Origin: Methylococcus capsulatus | GTDB lineage: Bacteria; Pseudomonadota; Gammaproteobacteria; Methylococcales; Methylococcaceae | Direction of reading: 5' to 3' | Assembly: GCF_036864975.1 (NCBI RefSeq) | Contig: NZ_CP104311.1 | Location: 1,466,001 to 1,530,000 of the forward strand | Length of the DNA stretch: 64,000 nt | Shown here: positions 15,526 to 25,666 of the stretch, piece after piece | How the letters are laid out: each line of letters starts with the position of its first letter | Position numbering within the stretch: position 1 is the first letter of the stretch | The notes under the pieces: generated by a model | What the model saw: only the letters and a program-made list of their open reading frames with translations | What the model was told of the DNA's origin: nothing | Databases searched by the model: none | Position numbers and translations under genes: made by a program

Positions 15526-18375
15526 CTATACCGTGACCAAAAGCCGCACGGCATCGAGTCGCAGCTGTGCGGCTTGCAGGTATTCGTGCATCTCGACGGC
15601 ATCGTCCTTGAGTCTGTCCAGCTCTTCCTGGCGGACGCTGGGGTTGACGCTTCGCAGCGCAGCCAGCCGTTTGAGTTCGCTCTCCATTTCATTGAGCATG
15701 CGCTGGCTGCTGTCGGCCACGATTCGAGGCAGCTGAGCCCCTGCCCGGGTGTCGGCCATGGCCAGCAGCTTTTCCAGATTCGGTTTCTGGCTCCGCACGA
15801 ACGCCCGCACCTTTTCGGGTTCGAAGGACTGGGGGCGCTCGTAGAATTCCGCTGCCGCCAGCCGGCCGAGGTCCTGTCCGCGGTGGTCGAGCAGCGTGCG
15901 CATCCTTGTCGTCGGAAGGAACCGGAAGAGTTGCAGCCGGCGCGGAGCCGCACATTCGATCCGGTGGAAGGTTTCCAAAAGCATCTGGCCGGGGGCGAGG
16001 GCGGGGTGCGACACGAAGCCGAGCGAAGCGCTGCCGTGCTCGCCGTTCAGGACCAGGTCGATGGCTCCACGCACCAGGGGGTGTTCCCAGCTCAGGAACA
16101 GCATGTCTTCGCGCGCCAGGGCAACGTCCCGGCTGAGGGTGACGGTCACACCGTCCTCCGGCAGCTCCGGGAATTTGGGGACCCGCAGGTGTTCGCCGGG
16201 CCGGAGGATGTAACAGTCGGTGGAATGCTCCTCGACGACGACGCCGTAAGCGTCACACACCGCTTCCAGCCATGGCCACAAGGCAGCGTCCCGGTCCCAG
16301 GCGGTGACGGCCTCGACCAGGCGGTTGGCCGGCTCCGGCCGGCAGGAGTTGAGCTCCAGCAGACGGTCACGGCCGGCGTGGAGTTCGGCTTCTATGGTTT
16401 CGGCCAGGTTCCGGGTGTCTCGGATCAGGGCTTCGCCGGCGGGGGTGTCCGGTGTCAGCAGGACTCGCCGAAGTTCTTCGCCGAGCCGGGCGAACACCGC
16501 AGCCCCGGCCGCGGCAGGGCGGTGGAAGGCGTCCAGTCCTTCGTGGTACCAGCGGAACAGGATTTCCTGGGCCGAATCCTCGAAGTAGGGTACATGGATG
16601 TCGATGCTGTGGCGTTGGCCGATACGGTCCAGGCGGCCAATCCGCTGCTCCAGCAGATTTGGATCCAGGGGCAGATCGAACAGCACGAGATGGTGGGCGA
16701 ACTGGAAATTGCGCCCTTCGCTGCCGATCTCCGAGCAGATGAGCACCTGGGCGCCTTCCTCGTCTTCCGCGAACCAGGCCGCGGCACGATCCCGGGCGAT
16801 GATCGACATCCGTTCATGGAACACGGCGGCGCGGACGCCGCCCAGTGTTCTCAGCGCGTTTTCCAGGTCCACTGCCGTCTGCTGCCGGTGGCAGATGACC
16901 AGGAGCTTCGAGCGCGAAGGCTTGAGGCGCTGGGCGGTGTCGAGCAGCCAGGGCACGCGCGGATCGTGGCGCCACCATTCCGGGTCCGCACTGGAGGTTT
17001 CTGGCCACAACCGGGCTTCGAGCGAGGCGGTACGCATCCGGTAATGCTCCGGCAGCGGGAGGGGGCGCCCGTGCAGCAGGCGGGAGGGGAAGCCATGGAT
17101 GGTGTTGCGGGTATTGCGGAACAGCACGCGGCCGGTTCCGTGACGGTCCAGCAGGAGCTGGATCAGTGCATCGCGGGCCGCGGCGGCGTGTTCCGGGTCA
17201 TCCAGGTCTCCGACCAGCGTTTCGGCGCGATCGTGGCGCAAGAAATGCTGCAGTTGATCGAAAGTCTCGGCATCGAGCAGGGGGCTGTCGAGCAGCTTGT
17301 TGATGACTTCGGCCAGCGCCGTGTATTCCTGCTCTTCCCGTCGGAACTGTTCGAAATCGAAGAAACGGTCGGGATCAAGCAAGCGCAGACGCGCGAAGTG
17401 GCCGAGCTTGCCGAGCTGCTCGGGCGTCGCGGTCAACAGCAGCAGGCTGGGCGTGCGCCGGGCCAGCATTTCGACGAAGGCGTAGGCTGGACTCGGCCCG
17501 TCCGGCGTCCATTCCAGATGATGAGCCTCGTCGATGACCACCATGTCCCAGGCGACGTCCAGTACATAACGGTGGCGCCGGGGATCTTTGAGGATGAAAT
17601 CGAGGCTGCTCAGGGCCAGGTTCACGTCGGTGAACGGGCTGCCTTCTTCGATGGCGTCCTCGTAGGCGTCGTCGCCGATGAGGCTGAAACGGAGGTTGAA
17701 CCGCCGCAGCATCTCCACCAGCCATTGGTGAAGCAGCATGGTCGGTACCAGGACCAGTACTTTTTCGGTCCGTCCCGTGAGGATCCGGTGGTGGATGATC
17801 AGCCCGGCTTCAATGGTCTTGCCGAGGCCGACTTCGTCCGCCAGCAGCACCCGCGGCGCATGCCGGGAAGCGACTTCGTGGGCGATGTACAGCTGATGGG
17901 GAATCGGCGCGGTACGGGCGCCGACGAGACCCAGCACCGGGGACTGCTCGAGACGAGCGAGCTTTTCGCCGGTCTCGATGCGCAGGCGGAACATCTCGGC
18001 CGGATCGATCTGGCCGGAAAACAGCCGGTCCTGCGGCCTGTTGAACTGTAGAAACGGACTGAGCTCGATCTCTTCCAGCGTACGTGCCATTCCGTCCGCA
18101 TCCTTGCCGAGATAGACCAGCAGACCGTCTTTCTCCTCGACCTTCTCGATCCGCATCGACCAGCCGTCCACGCTTTCCACTCGATCGCCGGCGGCGAACC
18201 GGACCCGGGTCAGCGGAGCATTACCGACTGCATAGATGCGCCGTTCACCAGTGGCGATGAACGACACGGTCACCCGGTTGTACTCGACGCCGATCACGGT
18301 GCCGAGTCCCAATTCCGGCTCGGTGTCACTGATCCAGCGTTGTCCGGAACGCACGGTGTGAAGGGAATCAGGCAT
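15526..18375 (-). CDS. rapA: RNA polymerase-associated protein RapA (SWI2/SNF2 ATPase)
   Basis: A 949-residue protein (E. coli 968). An N-terminal tandem Tudor-like region (GQRWISDTEPELGLGTV) is followed by a Snf2 helicase core: Walker A ADEVGLGKTIEAG, DEAH box VIDEAHHLEW, TATPEQLG, and the C-terminal helicase lobe ICSEIGSEGRNFQFAHHL and LEQRIGRLDRIGQ. RapA binds core RNA polymerase and helps it recycle after termination. It is a single-gene unit, divergent from purE with about 160 nt between starts. Confidence 0.95.
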   Translation of the reverse strand: MPDSLHTVRSGQRWISDTEPELGLGTVIGVEYNRVTVSFIATGERRIYAVGNAPLTRVRFAAGDRVESVDGWSMRIEKVEEKDGLLVYLGKDADGMARTLEEIELSPFLQFNRPQDRLFSGQIDPAEMFRLRIETGEKLARLEQSPVLGLVGARTAPIPHQLYIAHEVASRHAPRVLLADEVGLGKTIEAGLIIHHRILTGRTEKVLVLVPTMLLHQWLVEMLRRFNLRFSLIGDDAYEDAIEEGSPFTDVNLALSSLDFILKDPRRHRYVLDVAWDMVVIDEAHHLEWTPDGPSPAYAFVEMLARRTPSLLLLTATPEQLGKLGHFARLRLLDPDRFFDFEQFRREEQEYTALAEVINKLLDSPLLDAETFDQLQHFLRHDRAETLVGDLDDPEHAAAARDALIQLLLDRHGTGRVLFRNTRNTIHGFPSRLLHGRPLPLPEHYRMRTASLEARLWPETSSADPEWWRHDPRVPWLLDTAQRLKPSRSKLLVICHRQQTAVDLENALRTLGGVRAAVFHERMSIIARDRAAAWFAEDEEGAQVLICSEIGSEGRNFQFAHHLVLFDLPLDPNLLEQRIGRLDRIGQRHSIDIHVPYFEDSAQEILFRWYHEGLDAFHRPAAAGAAVFARLGEELRRVLLTPDTPAGEALIRDTRNLAETIEAELHAGRDRLLELNSCRPEPANRLVEAVTAWDRDAALWPWLEAVCDAYGVVVEEHSTDCYILRPGEHLRVPKFPELPEDGVTVTLSRDVALAREDMLFLSWEHPLVRGAIDLVLNGEHGSASLGFVSHPALAPGQMLLETFHRIECAAPRRLQLFRFLPTTRMRTLLDHRGQDLGRLAAAEFYERPQSFEPEKVRAFVRSQKPNLEKLLAMADTRAGAQLPRIVADSSQRMLNEMESELKRLAALRSVNPSVRQEELDRLKDDAVEMHEYLQAAQLRLDAVRLLVTV

Positions 18376-18538
18376 ATAACAGATCGCTGTGGAGAATGTT
18401 TTGGAATAAAAAACAAGATTTTACCAGATTACCGGCGTATTAACCGGACGGTACCGTTGACGGGCGTGGGATATGGAGTTGGGATGCAGGATGCGCTGGG
18501 GTATCATAAGAACTTTTTTTACGGCAACGAGTACCCTA

Positions 18539-19027
18539 ATGGTTCAGGTCGGTATCGTGATGGGGAGTACCAGCGACTGGGAGGTCATGCAGCACGCTGT
18601 CCGCAAGCTCGGGGAGTTCGGCATCTCCTGCGAGGCCAAGGTGGTATCGGCCCATCGGACGCCGGACCTGTTGTTCGACTATGCCGAGCAGGCCAGGTCC
18701 CGCGGCCTCAAGTGCATCATCGCCGGTGCGGGCGGGGCGGCGCACCTGCCCGGGATGATGGCGGCCAAGACCACCGTGCCGGTGCTGGGTGTGCCGGTGC
18801 CCGGCAAGCATCTCGGCGGACAGGATTCGCTGTATTCGATCGTGCAGATGCCCAAGGGCGTACCCGTGGCGACGTTTGCCATCGGCGAAGCGGGAGCGGT
18901 CAACGCCGCACTGTTCGCGGTGGCCCTGCTGGCGAACGGCGACCCGGCCCTGCAGCTTCGGCTCGATGCGTTCCGCCGGCAGCAGGCCGAATCCGTATTG
19001 GCGGCACAATTGCCGGAGGCGCGCTGA
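18539..19027 (+). CDS. purE: 5-(carboxyamino)imidazole ribonucleotide mutase
   Basis: A 162-residue class I PurE, which converts N5-CAIR to CAIR in purine synthesis. The family start [14 protein letters not shown], the catalytic-histidine loop VSAHRTPD, and [11 protein letters not shown] and [13 protein letters not shown] are all present. I used ATG 18539; the frame is open upstream without homology. It overlaps purK by one base (TGATG), so the two are translationally coupled; PurK makes the PurE substrate. Confidence 0.96.
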   Translation: MVQVGIVMGSTSDWEVMQHAVRKLGEFGISCEAKVVSAHRTPDLLFDYAEQARSRGLKCIIAGAGGAAHLPGMMAAKTTVPVLGVPVPGKHLGGQDSLYSIVQMPKGVPVATFAIGEAGAVNAALFAVALLANGDPALQLRLDAFRRQQAESVLAAQLPEAR

Positions 19028-20157
19028 TGGCGCACATCCTGCCTCCCGCGATGCTGGGGATTCTCGGTGGCGGCCAGCTGGGACGTATGTTTACGATGGC
19101 AGCACGGTCCATGGGCTATCGGGTGACGGTGCTGGACCCCGATGTTCAGAGCCCCGCCGGCATGGTGGCGGACCGCCACATCCGCGCCGGCTATGACGAC
19201 GAGGGCGCGCTCGAGGATCTGGCCTCGAACTGCGCGGCGGTGACCATCGAGTTCGAGAATGTTCCCGCCGACAGCCTGCGCTTCCTGGAATCCAGGACAC
19301 GGGTTTCGCCGTCGTCGGCCTGTGTGGCCATCGCTCAGGACCGGATCGCCGAAAAACGCTACATCGCCGGTGCCGGTCTGGCCGTGGCGCCGTTCCGGGC
19401 GGTGGAAACCGCGCAGGATCTGGCCGGCGACCTCGCGCCCCTGCTGCCGGGGATTCTCAAGACGGCGCGTTTCGGCTACGACGGTAAAGGGCAGGCGCGA
19501 GTCACTACCCCGGAAGACGTCCATGGCGCTTTCGAAGCGTTCGGTTGCCGCCCTTGCGTGCTGGAGAAGCGGCTGGACCTCGAGACCGAAATTTCCGTGA
19601 TCGTGGCACGGACCTCGACGGATCTCGTCAGAACCTTTCCCGTCGCCGAAAACTGGCATGAGGCGGGCATCCTCGACATTAGTATCGTACCGGCGCGGGT
19701 GACCCCGGCCATCGCCGCGCGGGCCTGCGAGATGGCCTGTGCCCTGGCGGAGGCTATGGACTATGTCGGTGTGCTGGCAGTGGAGTTTTTCGTGCTGCAG
19801 GATGGCGGTCTGGTCATCAACGAAATCGCGCCGCGGCCCCACAACAGCGGCCATTACACCCTCGATGCCTGCGCCGTGAGTCAGTTCGGGCAGCAGGTCC
19901 GCACGCTGTGCCAGCTTCCTCCCGCGGACACGCGCCTGCTCAGCCCCGTGGTCATGGTGAACCTCCTCGGGGACATTTGGCGTGACGACGAGCCGGCCTG
20001 GGACCTGATCCTGAGCGAGCCCGCCGCGGTCCTGCATCTCTATGGTAAGGCCAGTGCCAGGGCAGGGAGGAAGATGGGCCATTTCAACGTTCTGGCCGAA
20101 ACCGTCGATGTGGCCCTGGAGAAGGCGGAAGCTCTCAAGCGTGCTCTGCGGCGCTGA
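19027..20157 (+). CDS. purK: 5-(carboxyamino)imidazole ribonucleotide synthase
   Basis: A 376-residue ATP-grasp enzyme that carboxylates AIR with bicarbonate and ATP to N5-CAIR. It has the N-terminal GILGGGQLGRM, a central ATP-grasp region (ILKTARFGYDGKGQ and CVLEKRLDLETEISVIV) and the C-terminal NEIAPRPHNSGHYT with metal-ligand residues. It is coupled to purE by the TGATG overlap and ends 2 nt before the convergent DUF1249 gene. Confidence 0.96.
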   Translation: MAHILPPAMLGILGGGQLGRMFTMAARSMGYRVTVLDPDVQSPAGMVADRHIRAGYDDEGALEDLASNCAAVTIEFENVPADSLRFLESRTRVSPSSACVAIAQDRIAEKRYIAGAGLAVAPFRAVETAQDLAGDLAPLLPGILKTARFGYDGKGQARVTTPEDVHGAFEAFGCRPCVLEKRLDLETEISVIVARTSTDLVRTFPVAENWHEAGILDISIVPARVTPAIAARACEMACALAEAMDYVGVLAVEFFVLQDGGLVINEIAPRPHNSGHYTLDACAVSQFGQQVRTLCQLPPADTRLLSPVVMVNLLGDIWRDDEPAWDLILSEPAAVLHLYGKASARAGRKMGHFNVLAETVDVALEKAEALKRALRR

Positions 20158-20159
20158 AG

Positions 20160-20633
20160 TCAGGCCGGCGCCGAGCTGTCCCTCCAAGGGTACAGGTCGG
20201 GCGGGCTGGATGACAGCCGGTAGCGGGCGTCGACGCAGTAATCCAGCCAGCGCGCCAGGAAATAGTTCAGCGACCATTTGTAGTCCAGCACCCGCTGCGG
20301 CGTCGCTTCGTCCCGCAGGGCCTCACGCACCTCGGGGCGGCAGTGGTCGCTGAGCACTTCGACGGACCGGGCGTCGAGATAGACCCGGATCCGGACGGCG
20401 GGCTCACGCAGTTCTTCCATGGCGCGGTTGAAAGCATGCGTCAGCTCCAGCGTCAAGGTGTAGGGAGATCGCTCCAGCACACGGATATGCAAGGGGGGCT
20501 TGCCATGCACCGATGCCTTCAGCGCCGATTGCACCCGATCGAGATCCGGTACCAGCGCCAACAACCGTTCGTAATTCGCCTCGCACAGCTTGGCCAGCCA
20601 GTAGGAGCGGTTGCGGGGCAGGAAGCGGCTCAC
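20160..20633 (-). CDS. DUF1249 domain protein (YqiB-like)
   Basis: A 157-residue cytosolic protein of the DUF1249 family, recognised from FLPRNRSYWLAKLCEANYERL near the start and NYFLARWLDYC near the end. Its function is unknown. It starts with GTG inside the stop of queD (GTGA overlap), so it is translated together with the queuosine enzyme. In E. coli the yqiB homologue sits beside nudF, cpdA and other small enzymes, so the queD link here is a local clue rather than a rule. Confidence 0.82.
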   Translation of the reverse strand: MSRFLPRNRSYWLAKLCEANYERLLALVPDLDRVQSALKASVHGKPPLHIRVLERSPYTLTLELTHAFNRAMEELREPAVRIRVYLDARSVEVLSDHCRPEVREALRDEATPQRVLDYKWSLNYFLARWLDYCVDARYRLSSSPPDLYPWRDSSAPA

Positions 20634-21043
20634 GGCTGGTCCTCCTCGCGGTAGGTGGCGCAGGCGCTCGAGGTTTCCCACAGTGTGACGCTTTGCACCG
20701 CGAAGCCTTTCTGTTGCAAATCCCAGTAAATCATCTCAGCGAGCGCCTCCGCCGTCGGATGCTGGTCGAGCACGAGGACCCGCTCGCCCGCCTGCCGCAG
20801 CAAAGGCAGCAACGGATCGTCCCGGTGCAGCAGCAGGTTGTGGTCGAGCTGGGTATCGATAAAAGCATGGGCGGCGGCCGAGATGTCGGCGAAATCGCAA
20901 ACCATCCCCTGGGAGTTCAGGCTCTCAGCGGATACGGTGATGGCTGCCCGGACGCTGTGACCATGCAGATGCCGGCATTTGCCGGTATGGTGCATCAGGC
21001 GGTGGCCGTAACAGAAAAATATCTCTTTGGTAACGCTGTACAT
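20630..21043 (-). CDS. queD: 6-carboxy-5,6,7,8-tetrahydropterin synthase QueD
   Basis: A 137-residue member of the 6-pyruvoyl-tetrahydropterin synthase fold. It turns 7,8-dihydroneopterin triphosphate into carboxytetrahydropterin, the second step to preQ0 and queuosine. Zinc ligands are His14 and His27/His29 (KCRHLHGHS), and Cys23 next to the HGH is the catalytic cysteine expected for QueD. Asp/His LDHNLLL and the C-terminal Glu of LWETSSACATY complete the site. It is followed by a coupled DUF1249 gene; no other queuosine gene is in the window. Confidence 0.9.
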   Translation of the reverse strand: MYSVTKEIFFCYGHRLMHHTGKCRHLHGHSVRAAITVSAESLNSQGMVCDFADISAAAHAFIDTQLDHNLLLHRDDPLLPLLRQAGERVLVLDQHPTAEALAEMIYWDLQQKGFAVQSVTLWETSSACATYREEDQP

Positions 21044-21049
21044 GCGGTT

Positions 21050-21352
21050 TTATTTGCTCTTGATCCCCTTGATGGCGCCGGCCACGTGCTGGAAGCCGGG
21101 CTCCGGCGCCGGGGTGCAGCGTACCACTTCGATGTTGGCTGTGAGGGGAGGGGTGAGCCGGTTGTCTGGCTCGATGCGGATTTCCAGGGCGCGGCCCGGC
21201 TCGATGATTTCATCGGTCCGGAACAGAATGCCGGAGCCACTGATGTTGACGCAGACGCCGGCGTGTTCCTCGTCCTCGCCTGCGATCCGGTATTTGATCG
21301 GATAGCTGACTGATATGCGTCGAGAGCGGCGTCTCTCGATGAAATACGGCAT
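21050..21352 (-). CDS. Single-domain PilZ protein
   Basis: A 100-residue protein. The N-terminal RRRSRRISVSYP provides the RxxxR arm and NISGSGILF the (D/N)xSxxG motif, the two c-di-GMP contacts of PilZ domains. It contains nothing else. It probably acts as a c-di-GMP-responsive adaptor, target unknown. It lies 6 nt upstream of queD in the same direction, so it may head that operon. Both ligand motifs are intact, so binding is likely. Confidence 0.87.
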   Translation of the reverse strand: MPYFIERRRSRRISVSYPIKYRIAGEDEEHAGVCVNISGSGILFRTDEIIEPGRALEIRIEPDNRLTPPLTANIEVVRCTPAPEPGFQHVAGAIKGIKSK

Positions 21353-21511
21353 AGGCTCGCCCCCTAATGATTGTCCCCGGGGCGTATTCTAAACGAATGG
21401 TGCGTGCTATGGTGGTTTTGAGCCTCGGATGCCGGTGGCGGCGCCTGGGGTTTTGTGTCATAGTGCCGCCCGCGCCGGCCGGCGCGCCGTTTTTGCCACC
21501 CTTTCGTCCAC

Positions 21512-22528
21512 ATGAGCAGCAAATCAGTCGTCCTGACCGGCATCACCACCACCGGAACCCCCCATCTCGGCAACTACGTGGGTGCCATCCGCCCAGCGAT
21601 CGAGGCGAGCCATGACCGGAGCGTACAGCCCTACTATTTCCTCGCCGATTATCATGCCCTGATCAAATGCCACGATCCGGAGCGGGTGCGGCGGTCGACG
21701 CTGGAGATCGCCGCAAGCTGGCTGGCTCTGGGGTTGGATACCCAGAATGCCGTGTTCTACCGCCAGTCGGACATTCCGGAGATCGTCGAACTGACCTGGA
21801 TGCTGACCTGCGTGACCGCGAAGGGGCTGATGAATCGTGCCCATGCCTACAAGGCGGCGGTGCAGGCCAACCAGGAGGCGGATGAGGCCGACCCGGACAA
21901 GGGCATCACCATGGGGCTTTTCAACTATCCTGTGCTCATGGCAGCGGACATCCTTTTGTTCAACGCCCACAAGGTGCCAGTAGGCCGGGATCAGGTCCAG
22001 CATATAGAGATGGCCCGCGACATCGGTCAGCGTTTCAACCACATATTCGGTGAGCATTTCGTGCTGCCGGAGGCCGTGGTCAACGAGGAAACCGCGGTGC
22101 TCCAGGGACTGGACGGCCGCAAGATGAGCAAGAGCTACGACAACACCATTCCCCTGTTCGCGCCGGAAAAGCAGTTGCGCAAGCTCATCATGAAAATCAA
22201 AACCAACTCCCAGCTGCCGGGCGAACCCAAGGATCCCGCCGGTTGTACCCTGTTCTCGATCTACCGGGCCTTCGCCAGCAAACACGAGGTCGAGGAAGCC
22301 CGGCGCTGGTATGCCGAAGGCATCGGCTGGGGCGAGATGAAGAACAGGCTGTACGAGTACTTGAACGATCACCTTGCAACAGCCCGCGAGCGCTACGAAG
22401 CGCTGATCCAGGAGCCTGAAAGGATTGAGCAGGAACTGCGGGCCGGCGCCGCCAGGGCCCGGGCCCATGCCGTCCCGTTCATGCAGCGGATCCGGGAGGC
22501 GGTGGGCATACGGCCGTTGGCACCCTGA
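21512..22528 (+). CDS. trpS: Tryptophanyl-tRNA synthetase
   Basis: A 338-residue class I aminoacyl-tRNA synthetase. The HIGH-like motif is TTGTPHLGNYVGAI near the N-terminus and the KMSKS motif is intact (DGRKMSKSYDN). DYHALIKCHDPERV and PVGRDQVQHIEMARDI are tryptophan-enzyme signatures. It charges tRNA-Trp in the cytosol. It is divergent from the PilZ gene and 10 nt upstream of a DUF155 gene in the same direction. Confidence 0.96.
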   Translation: MSSKSVVLTGITTTGTPHLGNYVGAIRPAIEASHDRSVQPYYFLADYHALIKCHDPERVRRSTLEIAASWLALGLDTQNAVFYRQSDIPEIVELTWMLTCVTAKGLMNRAHAYKAAVQANQEADEADPDKGITMGLFNYPVLMAADILLFNAHKVPVGRDQVQHIEMARDIGQRFNHIFGEHFVLPEAVVNEETAVLQGLDGRKMSKSYDNTIPLFAPEKQLRKLIMKIKTNSQLPGEPKDPAGCTLFSIYRAFASKHEVEEARRWYAEGIGWGEMKNRLYEYLNDHLATARERYEALIQEPERIEQELRAGAARARAHAVPFMQRIREAVGIRPLAP

Positions 22529-22538
22529 GTTCCCCGTC

Positions 22539-23327
22539 ATGGCCGCCGCCAACGAACGGGTGATCCGCGTCCGTGCCTGGTTTCTCGGCAGCCGTATCGA
22601 CTACCGCGAGATCGAACGGGGCGGGGCGGTTGCTTTGGGGCCCCTGACCCTGGTGGTCGGTCGGGAAGGCTACCGGATCACCTTCCGGTTCGGCGTCGTC
22701 GTTCTGGTTGGGCTCAGTGCCGAGCAGGAAACGGAAATCCTCCAAGGGCTGCGTCCGACCGTCCACAACCCGCTGGCGGAACCGGAGCTGGAGGAGGTCG
22801 ATCTCCTGATCCATCCGGAACTGCCGGAGCGGCTGGACAACGAAGGCCGGCTGGTGTTGCGGGAGGCATCGGTCGCCCGCCTGCAGGTCGTCGCCCACGT
22901 GCTGGCCAAGAGCTGTGTCCTGTCCTACTACGAACGCAACGTGGCGGAAGAGTTCGATCGCATCGAACAGATCGCCCAGCGTCTGACCCACGCCGCCGGA
23001 CCGCCGCGGGGCAAGCGGGAAATCCTCAACGAGATCGGCAAGGCCCTCTCCATCATGGGGCGCATGGTGGGGCGGGTCGAGGTCGCTGAGAAACCGGAGA
23101 TCGTCTGGGACGATCCCCAGCTCGACCAGCTTTACGAACGCTTGGCGACCGAATACGAACTGCGCGACCGGGACCGGGCTCTGTCACGCAAGCTCGAACT
23201 CATCTCGCGCACCGCCGAGACTTACCTCGATCTGGTGAACCACCGCCAAGCACTGCGGGTCGAGTGGTACATCGTCATCCTGATCGTCGTGGAGATCGTC
23301 CTGAGTCTGTACGAAAAGCTGAGCTAG
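22539..23327 (+). CDS. RMD1/DUF155 family protein with C-terminal membrane anchor
   Basis: A 262-residue protein. The central GRLVLREASVARLQVVAHVLAKSCVLSYYE and the C-terminal EWYIVILIVVEIVLSLYEKL, a single tail membrane helix, are typical of the RMD1/YagE/Sif2 (DUF155) family known from yeast mitochondria and scattered bacteria. In mitochondria, relatives support translation; the bacterial role is not known to me. I chose ATG 22539, just after trpS. Its stop shares CTAG with the convergent panE stop. Confidence 0.78.
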   Translation: MAAANERVIRVRAWFLGSRIDYREIERGGAVALGPLTLVVGREGYRITFRFGVVVLVGLSAEQETEILQGLRPTVHNPLAEPELEEVDLLIHPELPERLDNEGRLVLREASVARLQVVAHVLAKSCVLSYYERNVAEEFDRIEQIAQRLTHAAGPPRGKREILNEIGKALSIMGRMVGRVEVAEKPEIVWDDPQLDQLYERLATEYELRDRDRALSRKLELISRTAETYLDLVNHRQALRVEWYIVILIVVEIVLSLYEKLS

Positions 23328-24301
23328 CTTTTCCGGCCGCCGGACCATGCAGCCGGCGGCAGTGGTCGGGCGGTTTCTTGCCGGTTTTTCACGGAGCCTA
23401 GCTCGCGGAGCTGCATCAGGGCATAAACCGATTCCAGATGCGGAATCGCCACGCCGACGCACCGCCCGGCGCGTACCGCGTTGCCGAGGATGGCCTCCGT
23501 TTCCATCGGCCGGCCGGCTTCGAAGTCGACCAGCATGCTGGTCTTGTACGGCGGCATCTTGTAGGTGCTGGCGATGTTCTTCTCGACGATGTCCTCCGGC
23601 AGAGGATGGCCGTTGGCCGCGGCGACTGCACGGATTTCCTGCATGATCGCGCGGACGAAGTCCTCCTGGGTTGACAGGATGTCCAGGGTGTCGAGGCCGC
23701 CGGAGAGCACCGACAGCGGATTGAAGGCGGCGTTCCAGACACATTTCTGCCAGCGGGCGGTGGTGATGTTTTCGGTGGCGATGCCATCGATGCCGGCTTC
23801 TTCGAAAGCGGCGGCCAGGGTCTTGACGCGATCCGAGATGCCGCCGGGATAGTTGCCCAACATCAGCCGCCCGTAAGCCTGGTGCTGGATTTCACCAGGC
23901 GCGGTACGGGTGACCCCAATGAAGGCCAGCCCGCTGATGACTTCGTTGTCGGGGAAGGCGGCGGCGATTTCCCGTTCGACGTCGATGCCGTTGGAAATCA
24001 GGACGATGCTCGTGCCGGGGCCGATGGCCTCGCGCAGTAAGCCGACCCGGTCGGCGCCTTCCACCACCTTGATGCACAGCAGCGCACAATCGGGCTTGGT
24101 TTCGAGTTCGGCGGCGGAGCGGACGACTGCCGCCGGCCGGAAGGTATAGTCCCCCAATGTTGCGCTGCGGATGTGGATGCCCTTGGCCTTCACGGTCTCA
24201 TAGTCGGAGCGGGCGAGCACCGACACCCGGTGGCCGGTCTTGGCGAGCAGGGCGCCATAGAAGCTGCCGATGGCGCCGGTGCCGATCACGAGTAGGTTCA
24301 T
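23324..24301 (-). CDS. panE: 2-dehydropantoate 2-reductase family protein
   Basis: A 325-residue ketopantoate reductase fold enzyme. The N-terminal Rossmann GTGAIGSFYGALLAKTGH binds NADPH; the lysine region ENITTARWQKCVWNAAFNPLS and KTSMLVDFEAGRPMETE are the usual catalytic and substrate segments. The reaction is ketopantoate to pantoate on the way to coenzyme A, although many paralogues have other substrates. It overlaps hda by 4 nt (ATGA) and shares its stop with the convergent DUF155 gene. The family is sure; pathway identity is likely. Confidence 0.85.
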   Translation of the reverse strand: MNLLVIGTGAIGSFYGALLAKTGHRVSVLARSDYETVKAKGIHIRSATLGDYTFRPAAVVRSAAELETKPDCALLCIKVVEGADRVGLLREAIGPGTSIVLISNGIDVEREIAAAFPDNEVISGLAFIGVTRTAPGEIQHQAYGRLMLGNYPGGISDRVKTLAAAFEEAGIDGIATENITTARWQKCVWNAAFNPLSVLSGGLDTLDILSTQEDFVRAIMQEIRAVAAANGHPLPEDIVEKNIASTYKMPPYKTSMLVDFEAGRPMETEAILGNAVRAGRCVGVAIPHLESVYALMQLRELGSVKNRQETARPLPPAAWSGGRKS

Positions 24302-24996
24302 GCGATGTCTTCCAGGTAGCCTTTGATGAAAGGGATGGTGAGCCGGCGCTTTGCGGCCAGGCTGGCATGGTCCAGATCTTCCAGCAGTGCCTGCAGCGAA
24401 GCCATGTCGCGGCGGCAGTGCGACAGCAGGAACCGGCCGACCTGGGGGCTCAATTCGAGCCCCAGCATGCCGGCCCGCCGTTCCAGTGCGGCCAGCTTGT
24501 GTTCGTCCGTCAGCGGATGGAGCCGAAGGACGAGCCCCCAGGCCAGACGGGTCTTGAGGTCGGGCAGGGCGATGGGCAATTCGGCGGGCGGTGTTGCGGC
24601 AGTGACCAGCAGCGTATTCCCGGCATCGCGCAAGGCGTTGAACAGGCCGAACAACCGCCGTTCCCAGTCGTCGCACCCGGCGATCGTGTCGATGTCGTCC
24701 AGGCAGACCAGGTTCTGGTTTTCCATGCCCTCGAGCACGGCCGGGCCGCACTCGCCGACCAGCGCCAGCGGCAGGCAGGCGGCGCTGCGACCGCTGTGGA
24801 AGGCCTCGCGGCAAGCGGCGTTGACGAGATGGGTCTTGCCCAGACCGGTCTCGCCCCAAAGATAGAGCAGCGTCTCGCCTTCGCCCCGGGCGCTGCGCCG
24901 TGCGGCCTCCGCCGCTTCCGCATTCGGTCCCGCCCAGTATGCTTCGAAGGTCTGCAGCGGATCGACGGCGAAATGCAGCGGAATCTGCTGGGCCAT
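24298..24996 (-). CDS. hda: DnaA regulatory inactivator Hda
   Basis: A 232-residue DnaA-like AAA+ protein without the DNA-binding domain of DnaA. It begins with AQQIPLHFAVDPLQTFEAYW, the place of the clamp-binding QL(S/D)LxF-type motif (here IPLHF). Walker A is LWGETGLGKTHL, Walker B is LVCLDDIDTI, sensor 1 follows, and the arginine region is SHCRRDMASLQALL. With the sliding clamp, Hda stimulates DnaA-ATP hydrolysis and blocks over-initiation. It lies 28 nt downstream of wrbA in a long leftward run. Confidence 0.9.
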   Translation of the reverse strand: MAQQIPLHFAVDPLQTFEAYWAGPNAEAAEAARRSARGEGETLLYLWGETGLGKTHLVNAACREAFHSGRSAACLPLALVGECGPAVLEGMENQNLVCLDDIDTIAGCDDWERRLFGLFNALRDAGNTLLVTAATPPAELPIALPDLKTRLAWGLVLRLHPLTDEHKLAALERRAGMLGLELSPQVGRFLLSHCRRDMASLQALLEDLDHASLAAKRRLTIPFIKGYLEDIA

Positions 24997-25024
24997 GGCG
25001 GTGGGTGCGAATGTCCTTAAGGAC

Positions 25025-25666
<642 letters not shown>

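Noticed and set aside
15574-18051. An 825-codon open frame on the plus strand opposite rapA
   Set aside because: It mirrors rapA codon bias, lacks motifs and ribosome site, and crosses no independent signal.
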